64,000 nucleotides of DNA from Rotaria sp. Silwood1 (Eukaryota > Rotifera > Eurotatoria > Philodinida > Philodinidae). The stretch is from the NCBI GenBank assembly GCA_905250075.1, contig CAJNOP010000017.1, positions 1,309,734 through 1,373,733 on the forward strand, in the 5' to 3' direction. Below the pieces are notes generated by a model. The model had not been told where the DNA came from. It searched no databases and was given only the letters and a program-made list of their open reading frames with translations. Of the stretch, positions 36,696-50,662 are shown in pieces. Every line of letters starts with the position of its first letter. Positions within the stretch are counted from its first letter, which is position 1. A program made the position numbers and the translations under genes.

Positions 36696-37036
36696 ATGCT
36701 TTGTCTTCAATTTTTCTGTATTCAAGTAAGTTTAATACAATACAATTCAAAAAAAAAATTTATTGTCTTTTGTATTAGTTTTTACTTATAATATTTTCAA
36801 ATCGAGCACTAACACAACCATTTCAAGTGATTGATAATAATAATAATAATCAAAATTCTATTCCTTTATGTGGTTGTTTTTATGGTAAAGCACAAATTGA
36901 ACAAGTTGCATTTGACAAAGATAATAATGATCAGATTGAAAGTATTGGAGAAAATTTTCTTAAATTAACAAAAAGACGTCCACAACCAAAAGCTAATCTT
37001 GCTGGATTATGGGGCGTACCAACAAAGTTTGCTTGA
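36696..37036 (+). CDS. Small secreted protein, candidate neuropeptide/peptide-hormone precursor
   Basis: Two exons (36696-36725 and 36779-37036, intron 53 bp) encode 95 residues. Residues 1-22 form a signal peptide (MLCLQFFCIQ, then FLLIIFSNRALT). The remainder has an Asn run, a CGC pair (Cys41, Cys43), an acidic spacer and a tribasic KRR site (75-77) followed by a C-terminal 18-residue segment, PQPKANLAGLWGVPTKFA, that runs to the stop. Signal peptide, acidic spacer, polybasic cleavage site and short C-terminal peptide are the hallmarks of a peptide precursor. The last residue is Ala, so no Gly-derived amidation is expected. I do not recognise the peptide family. A secreted protein with a functional conserved C-terminus is the alternative. 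The gene is complete and very compact: TATA at 36631, AATAAA at 37097-37102. Confidence 0.7.
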
Positions 37037-37096
37037 AAGAAATTTCAATATTTTCTTTTGTATCATTTTAATGTAAAGAAAATTTCATTTTCTTTA

Positions 37097-37102
37097 AATA
37101 AA
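37097..37102 (+). terminator. Polyadenylation signal of the secreted peptide gene
   Basis: AATAAA 61 bp after the stop codon at 37034-37036. Confidence 0.6.
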
Positions 37103-37734
37103 ACTTATTAATATCAAAGATTACTTCAAAGAAAAAAAAACAAAGAATAAATTCAAATTTTCTTATCAATAATATGATATGATGAGATTATCATTTATTT
37201 CAAAAATATTCTTTAGGACACATATTCATCAATTGTGAAGAAAATAATATAAATTCAGTAGTTACAAAAATTATTCGAGAAAGTTTCTCTTATATCTAGA
37301 AAAGAATTTGAACTATTTATATCAAATACAGGATTTTATAGACAACTAAACATTCAGTTTTTCATTATCTCGAATGTGCAAATATAATTGTGTTCAGACG
37401 AGAGAAAACAATTCGCTAATAAAGAGACTTCTTCGAATTTCAAACGATCCTTTAAGCAATTTTACGAAAGTACTTGAAGTAGACGTTTTCTCACTATTTG
37501 TCATGAAAAATTCAATTTTCAACTATCTGTTGTATGCTAGCATCGAAAGATTTGTACATAACTACGAAACATCTTTTTCTGTGAAGAATTGTTTGCTTTG
37601 TTGATTTTGTCTAATCTGAACAAATCATAGGCGCATATTTTAGGTAGTAAAAAAATGTAAGTTTGTTTTTCTAGAGACTACATATTGAAGAACCTTTTAA
37701 TGATTTTTATTTTTCTATGCTCATAGTGTATATA

Positions 37735-38356
37735 CAGAGTGTCTGAAGAATCACCTACCAAAAACAAAGTTCTATCTTTCAACCACATATTTGCCAAATG
37801 AGCTAGTTTTGTTTTCTGTTAATAAAGGAGAGCTTCAGGTTTTGTTTTTCATAAGAAAAAACTTTAATAAGGTCGCGTAGGACCATAATTATTTATTTAA
37901 AAAAGAAAAAGTCGACTATAAGTTTTTTGATGATTTTTTTTGGCTTACGAAAAGAAAGTCTATCCTTACAAGCCTACATCTATTCCACTCTTAGTTTATT
38001 TTTGATAGTTGAGTTTTCACTTAACTTATCTAGTTTCTCTGACACTTCGCAGGTTCTTTCAAACGGTTTTGTATAGAAAATTATTCAGGTAGACAGGCGA
38101 CTACAATTTGCTCTTGATAATTTGTACAAAAAATTTCTATTTCAATCAACAAATGGCAGAGTTAGAGTCAAAGCCTTAGAAAATATCGAGTTGCTCCAGA
38201 ATTTCACTAGATGTCAAGCATTAATAAGCTGCTGATTTATGAATAAAAACTTGGTACTTTTTTCCATAATCAGGAAAAAAGTTCGTTCATTTGACCAAAA
38301 TGTAGTGAAAATCTACAATGTTTTGTTTTTTGGTAGATGACTTTCCGAACATCCTG
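37735..38356. mobile_element. Non-autonomous mariner/Tc1-like element
   Basis: Left end CAGAGTGTCTGAAGAATCACC; right end, reverse-complemented, CAGGATGTTCGGAAAGTCATC; both continue into taccaaaaa.caaa. TA dinucleotides flank both ends (37733-37734 and 38357-38358), the expected target duplication. The CAG.GTGTC.GAA.AGTCA type of end is common in mariner-related elements. The 622 bp interior has no transposase frame. Confidence 0.65.
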
Positions 38357-38358
38357 TA

Positions 38359-39921
38359 GTTTTTTTCTACTCGAATTACTATTTGGATTATTTTTCACAT
38401 TTAACATAAGGAAAAAATGATAGAAAATAAACGTTGTTGAATCATTTTTGGTAGCAACTATAAATCGAAGAATAAAAATTTAAACTTTTTCAATGGTCTA
38501 TATCTTAACCTAATAATATGAAAATGGATTAGAGCCAATAAAGAACACAAAAAACAAGATACCAATACTTTTCTACAGATGAAATTTTAGCAGACATTTT
38601 TATTTGAATCATATACAAACAAGATTATCATGTTGCCTTCTATGAAATATGTGTTTTTCAAAAATGATTTATACCAAATATATGATCATATACACATTCA
38701 ATGTTTTCATGTTTCAGTCCAAACATTATTTATGTAATGACCACTTCGAATTCTTCTTGTTTTTCAAATGTATAAGCTTTAGAGTTAGGGAAATAGCAAC
38801 AACAAAGTCCGTTTTTTAATCTTGTTAAAACTAGATCGACTGAATTTATATGTGATAATGTTGTATCTACAACAAAATGTCGGTATGATTATAGAAACCT
38901 AGGTTTGTATCAATATAGTTTTAGTTCTGTAAGCTTATAAATTATTTTGTAAACAAATGCAAAATTCTTCAAAGTTCCTTAAAAATAGAATAAAACGTGT
39001 TGAATATTGTATAAACACGAATATTGATGAAAAATAATAGTTCACTATGCAATTATTTGTTTACTGAACATATAGTCTGTAAACAAATCAATGCGTTTGA
39101 TCCCTGCGTTTTAGGTATAACGTGACGCGGAACTCATAATTTGGAAGTCAAGCAGCTTTTACACTTGTTTATTACAAATAGGTCATCAGTTACGATCAAT
39201 CGATAGAATTATTCATTTTCTTTTTTTACTATTGATAATACTCAGCTGGAATAGTGTAAAGTAAAGGTTCTAAAAATGAAAATATCCAATCAAATAAAAT
39301 TGCATAAGTAAAAGAGAATCTATTATAAAATAATCATTCATTGATACATGAAGTTAAATATTATTTTTCTATCTCAGATATTTTTATTAATGCGACTATT
39401 GTTTTTGTGGGTTATGATGTAGTAGTATATATCTGTGTGATTTATGAACTTTTATTCATTCGAATTTTCAAGATAGAATAAAAGTATAAGTCTAACAATT
39501 GAAGTCCTTTAACAGTTCAATTCCTTTTATGTTGGTACTATATATATCATGTAGACCTTAATGAGTTATCAATACAAGGAAAAGAGTTTTTGATCCATAG
39601 ATTATTTCTGTCGGCATATTGCATTTTTACGATACTTTTCAACACAATGTCGTTATCTCCTTAAAATATTAGAAAAACTGATTTTCAAATTTCGATGTGA
39701 AAGTTTGCATAAGAGCAAGCCTTCATGAGAAAATTTAACCGTGAAAGCATCATGTCCTTTGATCTGTTAGTGTCTTTAAATAAGAAAATCAAATCTGCGA
39801 TTGTATATGACTAATGTAAAAGATGTGCTTTTATCATGATTGTATCTTGGGATAGGAGATATTTTTCTATATCTAAATCTTGAAAAAGGGTGATTTTATT
39901 TTTGGCCAAATGTCCATCTAG
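38359..39921. other. Intergenic, nothing supported
   Basis: 1.56 kb of AT-rich sequence between the mariner-like and hAT elements; no frame, RNA gene or repeat stood out. Confidence 0.5.
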
Positions 39922-39929
39922 ATGCGCAC

Positions 39930-42580
39930 CAGAGATGTCCATGGTGGTGCTACCGCTGCCGCTACTGCTGCCGCGCCGCTTTCGCCATGGCGGTAGCGGT
40001 GCGGCAGCGGCAAGTTTTGTTCATTTATCGTCGCGGCACGGCGCGGTAGCGGCAAGTTTTCTTTCTTACCGTCGCGGCAGCGGCAAGTTTTCATTTTTTA
40101 CCGTCGCGGTGCGTCGCGGCAGCGGTTGAAATTTCCATTTTTTCCAAGAAAATCTAATACTTGAGTAGATTATTTTACTGTGATTCAAAGTAAACCGATT
40201 TTTTTCTCAGACAGTATGTTTTCATTACACTTTAATCGTCTAATAGAAATATAAAGGTTAGCATCATGTACTTACATGATAACATTATGTAGGAGCATGT
40301 TACTAGATTGTCAAGAATTCATATTCTACCCCATTTATAATTTATATACATAAGAGACTATACACACGAAAATGTTCGAAGCATTATTAGGTGTAAACGG
40401 TTTTAAATGCCAGATATATCTCGAAAAAAGGAAATGAGCTGTTTCTAATTCTCGTGTAAAGGAAAATCCAACCCAATTTTCTATTTGATCCTTAAATTTC
40501 AACACATTTCGTGACATTTTTTTTTATTGTAAAATAACCGATAGAGACATGAATAAGTATTGATAACACAGATTAACGATGTATCGAATGAAAGCAAATA
40601 CAAACAGAATAGACATAGTAACTATATTACAGTCATTTTAGTAAAGTGAAGAAGAGTGAATTGTTTTTCTGTTCATAAGTCAACTTATTATGATTGGCAC
40701 AATCCACAAAACAAAGAACCATCTTATTCTACTTACAAATTAATTTTTCGTGACCAAGAATTTGATTTATTTTCTGGATATAATGAATTTGATTTTTGTC
40801 TTTGCTTTAGTATAATATTACATGTGCTATTAAATTATCTTGAATGACTAGTGTTGATCTTTCACCACCATCAACGAATGATAAAGTTATTATCGATATA
40901 TCTTCATTAACAACAGAAATCGATAGAGAACAGTTAAAATTAAAGTTTCGATTGGTACTTATCAAGATTCTTCTTTTACGAAACTATAAACCTCGTTTTC
41001 AAACACATACAAAAAATTTACTTAGAATGCACATAAAATTGATACATTCCGATATTTTATTTCAAATATTGTAATCTATATCGTTTCACTCCCTTACCAC
41101 TATATAGTCACAACAGGCGAACTTTTCTTCATCTGCTCTAGCTGAATAGATCTCAAGATTTATCTATAGCACCTAAGTTTCTTGCCCAAGATTCTCAAGT
41201 ACTTGATGCGTATATCAAATTATGCTTCCGTAGGGTCAGTTGCTTTCTCAAAGTTCCCATAATCTTTCGCTTTTACCAGGCTAAAATATCACTTATTCAA
41301 ACAAAATAAGAGTATTCTATATGATCCATATAGTAATTTCTAACAGTTGGTGCAAAATTTTTGCATTAATTTTCTTTTTAGTATAATATGGCAAAGAATC
41401 TTCATAGAGACTTAATCTTTTTCTTGTTAGAAATAGCAAGTTGTCTACTACAAAAATATGGAAGAATATTTCATTCAAAATGTTTACTAGAAACAAAAAA
41501 GCCTTGAGAATGAGTTGTATCGAAAAAGTGTGTTTCAATTTAACTCAAAATTAGAGATGAGAAATGCATTTGTTTAATTTGTTTTGCACTCGGCTTTCGA
41601 TGTTTGGAAGCACGGTATATGTGACTCTGACCAATGCAACGTGGGCTTTCTAATCATACAAAAACATTCGAGTTACAAAGCTACAGGCTTCAGAGGAAAC
41701 AGTTTCATTAAAAAAAAAGTTGATTTTTCGTCTAGAACATCCAATTAAAGTTTTCACACGATGTCTAATAGAAAAGCTGAATTCTGTTTTATATAATGTA
41801 ATTTTATAGAAGACTCAATAAGCTTTAATTGTATATAAAATAGGCGGTTTCTGCTAACTTTGATGTTGGAAGAAATCTTATTTTTCGAAGTCATTTATTA
41901 GCTGTGAAAAATTTGTACTAACAAAAGATGTTAGAAAAATGTTGAATTCAAACTCAACCGGTCACTTGAAAATCTTATTTTTCCGCGTTTACAATGCCTG
42001 ATCGTAGCGCTACAAAACCCGATAAAAGCCGGAAAAAAAGATCAACTTTCTTTGCAGATGGAATTTGTTCTTTTGAATTCCAGAAGTTGAAAGGCACTTT
42101 TCCAGTCCAACGTGTTCTTAAGGCTTTTTAGTTTTTGGTAAACATTTTGAATCAAATATTTTTTACACAATTTTGTATTAGACACTTAGCTCTTTCCAAC
42201 GAGAAAAAGATCAAGTCTCTATAACGATTCGTTGCCACGCTATACTGACAAGAAAATTAATTCAGAACTTTTGCATCACCCGTTATTTAATTTAATATTT
42301 CAAGTGTTCAGGTGTTCTCGGTCATTCGCTGTATTGTTTGTTCTTCAATTGAAGCTCTAACAAACTCATGATTCTTATCCATTTCGTCACATACTGATAT
42401 TCGACGTAGTAACGTCGCGGTAGCGGTAGATTTTCTTCCTTTAGCATTGCGGCACGGCGCGGCAGCGGCAAGTTTTCTTTTTTTATCGTCGCGGTGCGTC
42501 GCAGCAGCGGTAAGATCTGAAGTTTCTAAACTCATCGCGGTGCGGCAGCAGCAGATTTCCAGCCGCGATGGACATCTCTG
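39930..42580. mobile_element. hAT-type transposon, 2.65 kb, GC-rich subterminal repeats, exact 8-bp duplication
   Basis: The left end is CAGAGATGTCCATGGTGG and the right end, reverse-complemented, is CAGAGATGTCCATCGCGG. Exact 8-bp copies of atgcgcac flank the element (39922-39929 and 42581-42588). Both ends carry arrays of a GC-rich unit, GTCGCGGCAGCGGCAAGTTTTC-like: four or so copies at about 39985-40130 and three or four at about 42410-42560. These stand out sharply from the AT-rich surroundings and explain the spurious frames there. CAGAG ends plus an 8-bp duplication place it in hAT. The interior has no full-length transposase frame, so the copy is non-autonomous or decayed. Confidence 0.88.
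40656..41074 (+). other. Coding-like stretch inside the hAT element, unidentified
   Basis: Two consecutive open stretches (about 40656-40847 and 40844-41074), overlapping by 4 bp in different frames, have the A/T-biased but protein-like composition of the window's exons, for example VHKSTYYDWHNPQNKEPSY and DKVIIDISSLTTEIDREQLK. They are too short for a hAT transposase and show none of its motifs that I can recognise. They could be a transposase remnant, a captured host fragment or chance. Confidence 0.25.
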
Positions 42581-42588
42581 ATGCGCAC

Positions 42589-43199
42589 TATGGAGAAGGA
42601 GGTCATAATATGTTAATCCTGTATTATTAAAAAAAAAATTTCATAATATAGATTTCTCTCTTTTCTTATTTATTTCCTTCATCATACAATAAACTAACAC
42701 ATACTTGAATAAAATATGACAAAAAAATAGAATTTCTTTTATTAACATGTTGTTCACTATTCATTGAAGAAACAAACTAAATTTGTAAACTAGAAGAGTT
42801 TTGTGCCTGATGTGTGTTTTCCGTGAATATGAATTATCTGAAATGAACCATAAAAATAAAACAGTACACATCTATATTAATTTCTCAAATAAGTGTCTCA
42901 TTGTCCATGGATACGATTTGTATCATTACCATGGTGCTGACGACTAAAAACATAAAACCACCTAGTAACTGTAGAGAGAGAAAAATGACAGAAGAAAGTA
43001 AATCATTAATGAAGGCCCGGTAACTAAATTTTTCTAGGCTTGCATTCCAATCATCACTACAGTTTGTTTGAAAACAAAAGAAAAAGAGAGAGTATATATT
43101 GACATAAGTAACTTATTTTTCTGTATTCATTTCCACCAAGAAATTTTCTTCAACATCATTTAACACAATATTTTTTGCATCGATTATAATATTACAAAT
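42589..43199. other. Intergenic, nothing supported
   Basis: About 600 bp of AT-rich sequence between the hAT element and the frame at the assembly gap. Confidence 0.45.
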
Positions 43200-43277
43200 A
43201 TGTATCATTTATCCAGTCATGTCATGATCACTCTTAGTATTTTCTACATATTATTAATTGTTGTTAATACAGATGAC
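43200..43277 (+). CDS. Possible start of a secreted or membrane protein, cut by assembly gap
   Basis: ATG at 43200 opens 26 codons with signal-peptide character (MYHLSSHVMITLSIFYILL, then IVVNTDD) and runs directly into the run of Ns. The sequence after the gap shows no matching coding style. It could be the first exon of a secreted protein or chance. No function can be given. Confidence 0.25.
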
Positions 43278-43377
43278 NNNNNNNNNNNNNNNNNNNNNNN
43301 NNNNNNNNNNNNNNNNNNNNNNNNNNNNNNNNNNNNNNNNNNNNNNNNNNNNNNNNNNNNNNNNNNNNNNNNNNNNN
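43278..43377. other. Assembly gap of 100 Ns
   Basis: Exactly 100 consecutive n characters, the usual placeholder for a scaffold gap of unknown size. Distances across it are not reliable. Confidence 0.95.
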
Positions 43378-43747
43378 GAGCTCTATCGAACTATGTAAAA
43401 ATATCAAAAGAAAATATTTTACTCTATATTTAAATTGTTGGTGGCTTAATTTTCTATCCCAAAAAAAAAACCATAAGACTTCTGAAAATTTCATAAATTC
43501 GACATTAAGAGATTTTGATAACTCTTACTATTTATTACTAATCAATCCCGTTTTAATTTGGTATAATATTCATTAGATATTCAACTTGAAATCATAGCGT
43601 TATCTCCCTAGCAAAAGGTTATGTACAACCCTGTACAAATTAGGTGTTTGCCAACTTTTATTTTCGACTAGAACAGTGAAACACAAAAAAAACAAAAGAA
43701 AAGAACATCCAAAAAACTTCATTTCTGTTTTTTTTCGATATCAAATT

Positions 43748-45215
<1,468 letters not shown>

Positions 45216-46251
45216 CTAAAAAATACAAAAATTAAATTAAATTAATAGTAAGTTTTGAACGAATGTCTTATGTATGAACAAAGAGAAGAGAAGAAAACAA
45301 AACAATCAGACAAATAGATACAACCAATCGTTAATGGTGTCTTTCTACAATATACAACTAATCATGAGTGACATCTATGAAGGTAAAATATACAATCGTA
45401 TGTCAAAATTACAGATTAATTAAAAATTGAATTTAATTCAGATCAAATAGAATTGTTATGGTGTATATTCATGCAAACAATAATCTTCCGATGTTGATAC
45501 CACCTGCTCTGTTCTATGTAGGTACATGTTTGTATATGAAGTAGTTGTATTCTGAAAGCATGAAGTAGCTTAATAAACATCGTTACCGCAATAGGCGATA
45601 AGGTTCTCCTTTCATTTGAGGCTACAGATAAGTATCTAATTGCTGATATCAGTACATTCACTCAAAAGAATATTTTTATGATACGTCACGGATACGACTA
45701 TGTTACAAACGTAATCAGTGCATCGGTATTTATATTTAAAATGTTTGAGACCAATTATACAATCACAAAATTGACATTGCCTTATGATAGAGAAGAATTC
45801 GACATTTTCTTTTTAGTGAAGCCAAAGCTTGTAAACCTCTAGTGAATATACTGAGTTCAGGACATACTGTTACCAGTATGTCACAGGAACCTCTCGATAT
45901 ATTATTGCCTTAGAGTACTTTATAGGTTTTTAACATTTGACTAGAATATGTTTCCTAAGGTTTATTTTATTCACTTGTTGGAAAATTTCTCATAGAGTGC
46001 TATGGAAACTGGAGGGGTACCTGGTAAGTGTACCCATATACTCAGACAACTCTCAGCATAGTATCCAACCAAGATTTTGTGACATATTGGTAATAAGAGT
46101 CTCAAGAAGACATCCTGTTAGCGACCGACCCAGTACAGAAGTACCTTCAAATCAGTACATTTGTTAGGGCTGTATTTACATTTTTCCTCACACTACCATC
46201 AAAATTCTTTCATCAGTTGAAGCTTCACATCGTGTAGGTCGTGCATTATTA

Positions 46252-46849
46252 CTAATGTCCATTTTAGAGTTAAATGGCCGTGAGCATTTTTTGAATAACT
46301 TTTGATAGGAACGAGATAGAAATCTCCGGTTTTCATCGTTGGAAAGAGCAGATGAAGACGCATCGAACTATATATAGAAAGATTTTTTCTAACTCTTTTT
46401 CTAGAGGTTTAGTCAAAAGTTTTCAAAGAATTGCTTTTTTCTCTTACGTTAAAAAAGTGGCTTTTCTATTAACATCCGACAAAAATTTACATTTTTCGAT
46501 TATTTTGTTGAAAAAAAATGAGGCGGTAGATTGTGTTCCGATGGTTTGGATATCATACTGGTAGTAGTTAGGAACAGCGTCTTGATATAGTTTTGTAGCC
46601 TTTCTTTTGGCGATTCTAGAGCACTCCTGAAAATCAATAAATTAATATTGTGACCATGAGAAGCATGCTATTTTTCTTGAAGTTTTATGTACAACCTACA
46701 GGAAAGTAGTTAGAAAAATCTTTCTATATATAATACGATGCGTCTTCATCTACTCTTTCCAACGGTGAAAACCGAAGATTTCTATCTCGTTCGTAGCAAA
46801 AGTTATTCAAAAAATGTCCACGGTCATTTAACTGTGAAATGGACATTAG
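46252..46849. mobile_element. Long-TIR non-autonomous element flanked by TTA, Harbinger-like
   Basis: Arms of about 150 bp at 46252-46404 and 46697-46849 are inverted copies with roughly 90% identity by eye. They share ctaatgtccattt, ttttttgaataactttt, cgagatagaaatct, gttggaaagag.agatgaag, acgcatcg and atatatagaaagattttt. TTA occurs directly outside both ends (46249-46251 and 46850-46852). A 3-bp TTA/TAA duplication is typical of PIF/Harbinger elements. No transposase is present in the 290-bp centre, so it is a MITE. Confidence 0.7.
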
Positions 46850-49800
46850 TTAGCGTCATTGTTGCATCCCTACCTACATCTCAGTTACACGAGTTGTATT
46901 TATCTTTGTATCAAGTACAAATTGTTCAATAGTATAATTATCTACATACAGAATGCCAAGTAGAGTCAGATTAGAATATTCGATATGGGTTATTCTTTAT
47001 ATAAAGCAAAATTATACATAATGATGATAAAGTATTGTTAATAGAAATATTTTTCATTGACGGAAAAATTATTGCAATGCGAATGAAGAAATTAAGAATG
47101 AATAAAATTGCATTAAAAACTGTCAGATGAATAATTTAATAAAATATTATTGGTTGGAAAAGTATTATTGATCATTTTTGAGACGATGAAATAGGAGTAG
47201 AAGCGAGAAGACATGACATATCATCTTAAAGATACAATAATAGTTTATAGTAAGAGCTTCTCAATAATCAATTACATTTACAGAAGTTTGCTAAATGTCA
47301 TCAATAGGAGGATGATGAACTGAAGCGTCAACCTCAATTCCAGTACTAATATAAAAAACGAATATATGAAGTCGTAGCCTGTCAGTAAAAATATTCTGAA
47401 TAAAGATGAGAACCGTCAACAAATGTAGATCGATGATTCGAATGAAGATACAAACATAATATTTTTAGATGACTCATACAATTAAGTAATTGTATTATTC
47501 GATTATCATGTGCATCAATTTCATTAAAACATATTCATAAGGAACATTTGAAAATTAAAAAAATCATCCTAAAAAATGTAAGCACTTATTCAAACGTACA
47601 TGTCAATCCATTCATTTACGGTAAAAATTCACATGAATTATCAATTGAAAACCATTTTTCATGTTCAACTATTTGAAATCATGTTGTCTAATGGAATATT
47701 AAGTACACATTATTCTTTTAATGAGAAAAAAACAATTATCTAACTTAATCAATCTTTCAACCTAGAAATGAAAATCCATATGAAAAGAATATTATCTATA
47801 TAGAATTTCAATCAACTTCATATTTCTTAATTCAAAATTGGTTAAATTGAAAGTTATATGAGAACAAAACAACTATAATACCTTTTTTTTTCATGTTTGA
47901 AAGACAAAAGTCTGCCTTGAACGATTCAATAAACTAATTATTTTCAATTAATACTATCTATCAAACAATCTGGTTTGAAACCCTATCTATTTACTTGTTA
48001 AGTAAACAAACGATGCATCAAATCACCGATTGTTGTAGTTTTTTTAAGGATAATCATAAAAGTTCTCACATATTCATACGTAATTTTGTAAGAACCAAAA
48101 TAGAAAATGTTATAGATTATAAATCATCGATTGACAAAGATGAATAATCAATATTTAATGATTCAACAATATTTAAAAGCTTTAAACTTTTATAGAAAAG
48201 CGAGGTGCATACATACACATATCCAATATAATCTTTTCGTTGAGATAAATTTCTTTTTAGCTCAAAGTCCCTTTATAATAATCCTTTGATACATGAAAAA
48301 TATATTAAATATTTACTTGTAAAATAGTATGAAATGATCTCTTGTTTTGATATTAAACAATATGAGCTAAATGAAATTTGAATTAATACCAGCAAGAAAA
48401 ATATGTCTCATTGGCACTGCTGTGAGAATAACATGCTTTACGTAACGATGACTTCTTGGCAGTATACAAATGAGAAAACGATCAACTATTGAATCATCAA
48501 ATTAGCAAATATCGTCATTAGTTGATGACTTTCTGACTAGTTTAAAAAAATTTTTGAAAACATTATCTTGTTATAGCATGTCAAATGATGTATTAAAAAA
48601 CTTATTGATGAAGACAGAAAATCAATATTGTCAAGTTTCTTCAACAAACCATACAATTACGGAAGGAGGGTAAGGAAGCAGGATAATTTCTCCTTATTAA
48701 AGTTTTCTTGTGCTCTGCATCTCTTTCTGGAAATGTTCTGTTGTGAATAAAAAACAATTTTAATCTTTTGGTGAAATAGATTGCATATGTAAAAGCAAAG
48801 TTCTGTTTGCAATTTTTTAAAGAAAACCAATTATTTTCTCTCAAACAGAAACTGAATCAGATAATGTTTTGAAAAGTCAAGCATTAAAAAAAATGTTATT
48901 TTATTGAACATGTTTCGAGCAAGTAGATTAATAAAAGTATCTAATGAATATCTTATATTACAACACAAAAATTTTCAATCATTTTCATGAAATACTGATA
49001 TAGTGTATTTGTTCGAATATGATACTTACAACACTTTCGTAGGATATCATGTGCAACGCATAGTCAATTCTTTAGGTGAAAAAATAGTCTTAAAGAGGTT
49101 TATTCGATTCCCTTTCCCAATAATGACGGGTCTGAATAAGAAGAAGGAAAATATTCGTACTCACATCCTTTCAGTTGAGAATATATTTTAGCGAAAAAAA
49201 AAACTGATAAATGAATTGTTTCCCTGTCGCTTTGAAAAACTTTCTCCTTAAACTCCCACCTGTCCTGAACAGAATCAAACGAGAGCTATGCTCTTCAATA
49301 TCATATGCAATATGTCAGATTGCAGATCAACAAATTGTACATAATCCTGACTTATGTTTGATTCAAACTGAAACTTCTCTCAAGATGGATATGCATATAT
49401 ATGCTTATTGTTTGTCTTCCATTGCTACCATCCTCGAGAATGGACATAATTAGTTTTTCTAAGGAAAAAAGGTACGATAAATATATTGCACAATTTTTTC
49501 CTACATGAATACTGCTTTTTTTTCAACAATTATATAATTGATAGTGGTTTGGTGAATTTTTTTGACACTAATTGAACTAAGATTATAATGAACGAAAGAT
49601 AAGAAACTGATCATTGCACAAAAAAAGACTGACCTATCTTGTATTCACGAACATTATTTTCAATCTATAAAACAAATGAATGTTTTCGTGTAATATAACT
49701 CACTCATGTTAAAGGAAAAGTATCAACTTATTTATGCATCAATTTTGATCTGAAATAATTTAATTACGCTGATCCAGTAAGGATTATCATAGTACTTCCT

Positions 49801-50134
49801 TTTGTCTACGTCTTATTAAAAAAAAATATATCTTTCAAACACAACTTTTAGAATATATGTGTGCAAGTAGCAAGAAGAACAACTATAAATCAAAAATATT
49901 CAGTTAATAACACTAAAGCTACTGCTGCAGTTATTAGTATTAAAATGAACTCAAATACTTTGATATTGTTTGCAGTAGAATTAATTAATACTAAAATGTT
50001 AGTATTAAATTAACATTATTTTTAATGTCACTGCATTGACTACCAACGGTTAGGCCTTAAATACTTTAAGCTCAAAAGTTTCGAAAACTGAGCAATGTTG
50101 TTCCGTTTTGTAAAAACAATTCCAAGAAAAGAGG

Positions 50135-50300
50135 ACCATTTTGCTCCATGTCGGAAATGACGCTCTCGGTTAAAAATCTTTTGTTCTATTTTTCTAGAAT
50201 GACACTTCCAAGACAAGCAAGCCATTATTCTTTTTTGTGGAATGGTGTTTCCGGTTAAAAAAAACGTTTTGTTCTCTTTTTTGTAGAGTGATACTATCGG
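50135..50300. repeat. Two imperfect tandem copies of an ~84-bp unit
   Basis: Copy 1 (about 50135-50218) and copy 2 (about 50219-50300) share the order ccatgtcggaaatg/ttgtggaatggtg, ggttaaaaa, cttttgttct/gttttgttctc, tttttctagaatgac/tttttgtagagtgat. Diverged, no function apparent. Confidence 0.4.
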
Positions 50301-50662
50301 TACAGAAACTCTTTGTTGGTTTGTTTTTGAGAATGGAAATTGTGCTTTAAAAAAGTCTTTTTCCTACCATTGGAACATTTTGAATATGGATGCACTTGAA
50401 CTTTCAGAGGTACAGTCGGAGGTAGCAGATGTATTAGAATTAAAAATAATGCTATCATATTGTTATTTATCAATTCTAATGCAAATAATATCAAAGCATG
50501 AAGATTAATTATAATATTTATGCTAATCTCACTCCCTTAAGATCAATTCTTTGATAACTCTTCTTAGTCAAATTTTATGTGATGACAATCGTGCAAAAAT
50601 TAACGATTTTATCACTATTTATTATGTAGCTTTGTTTGTGAGGTTCTATCGAAATCACATCG

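Noticed and set aside
39890..40129. 79-codon GC-rich frame
   Set aside because: It is the translated subterminal repeat array of the hAT element.
42308..42535. 75-codon minus-strand Ala/Arg-rich frame
   Set aside because: It lies in the right-end array of the same hAT element.
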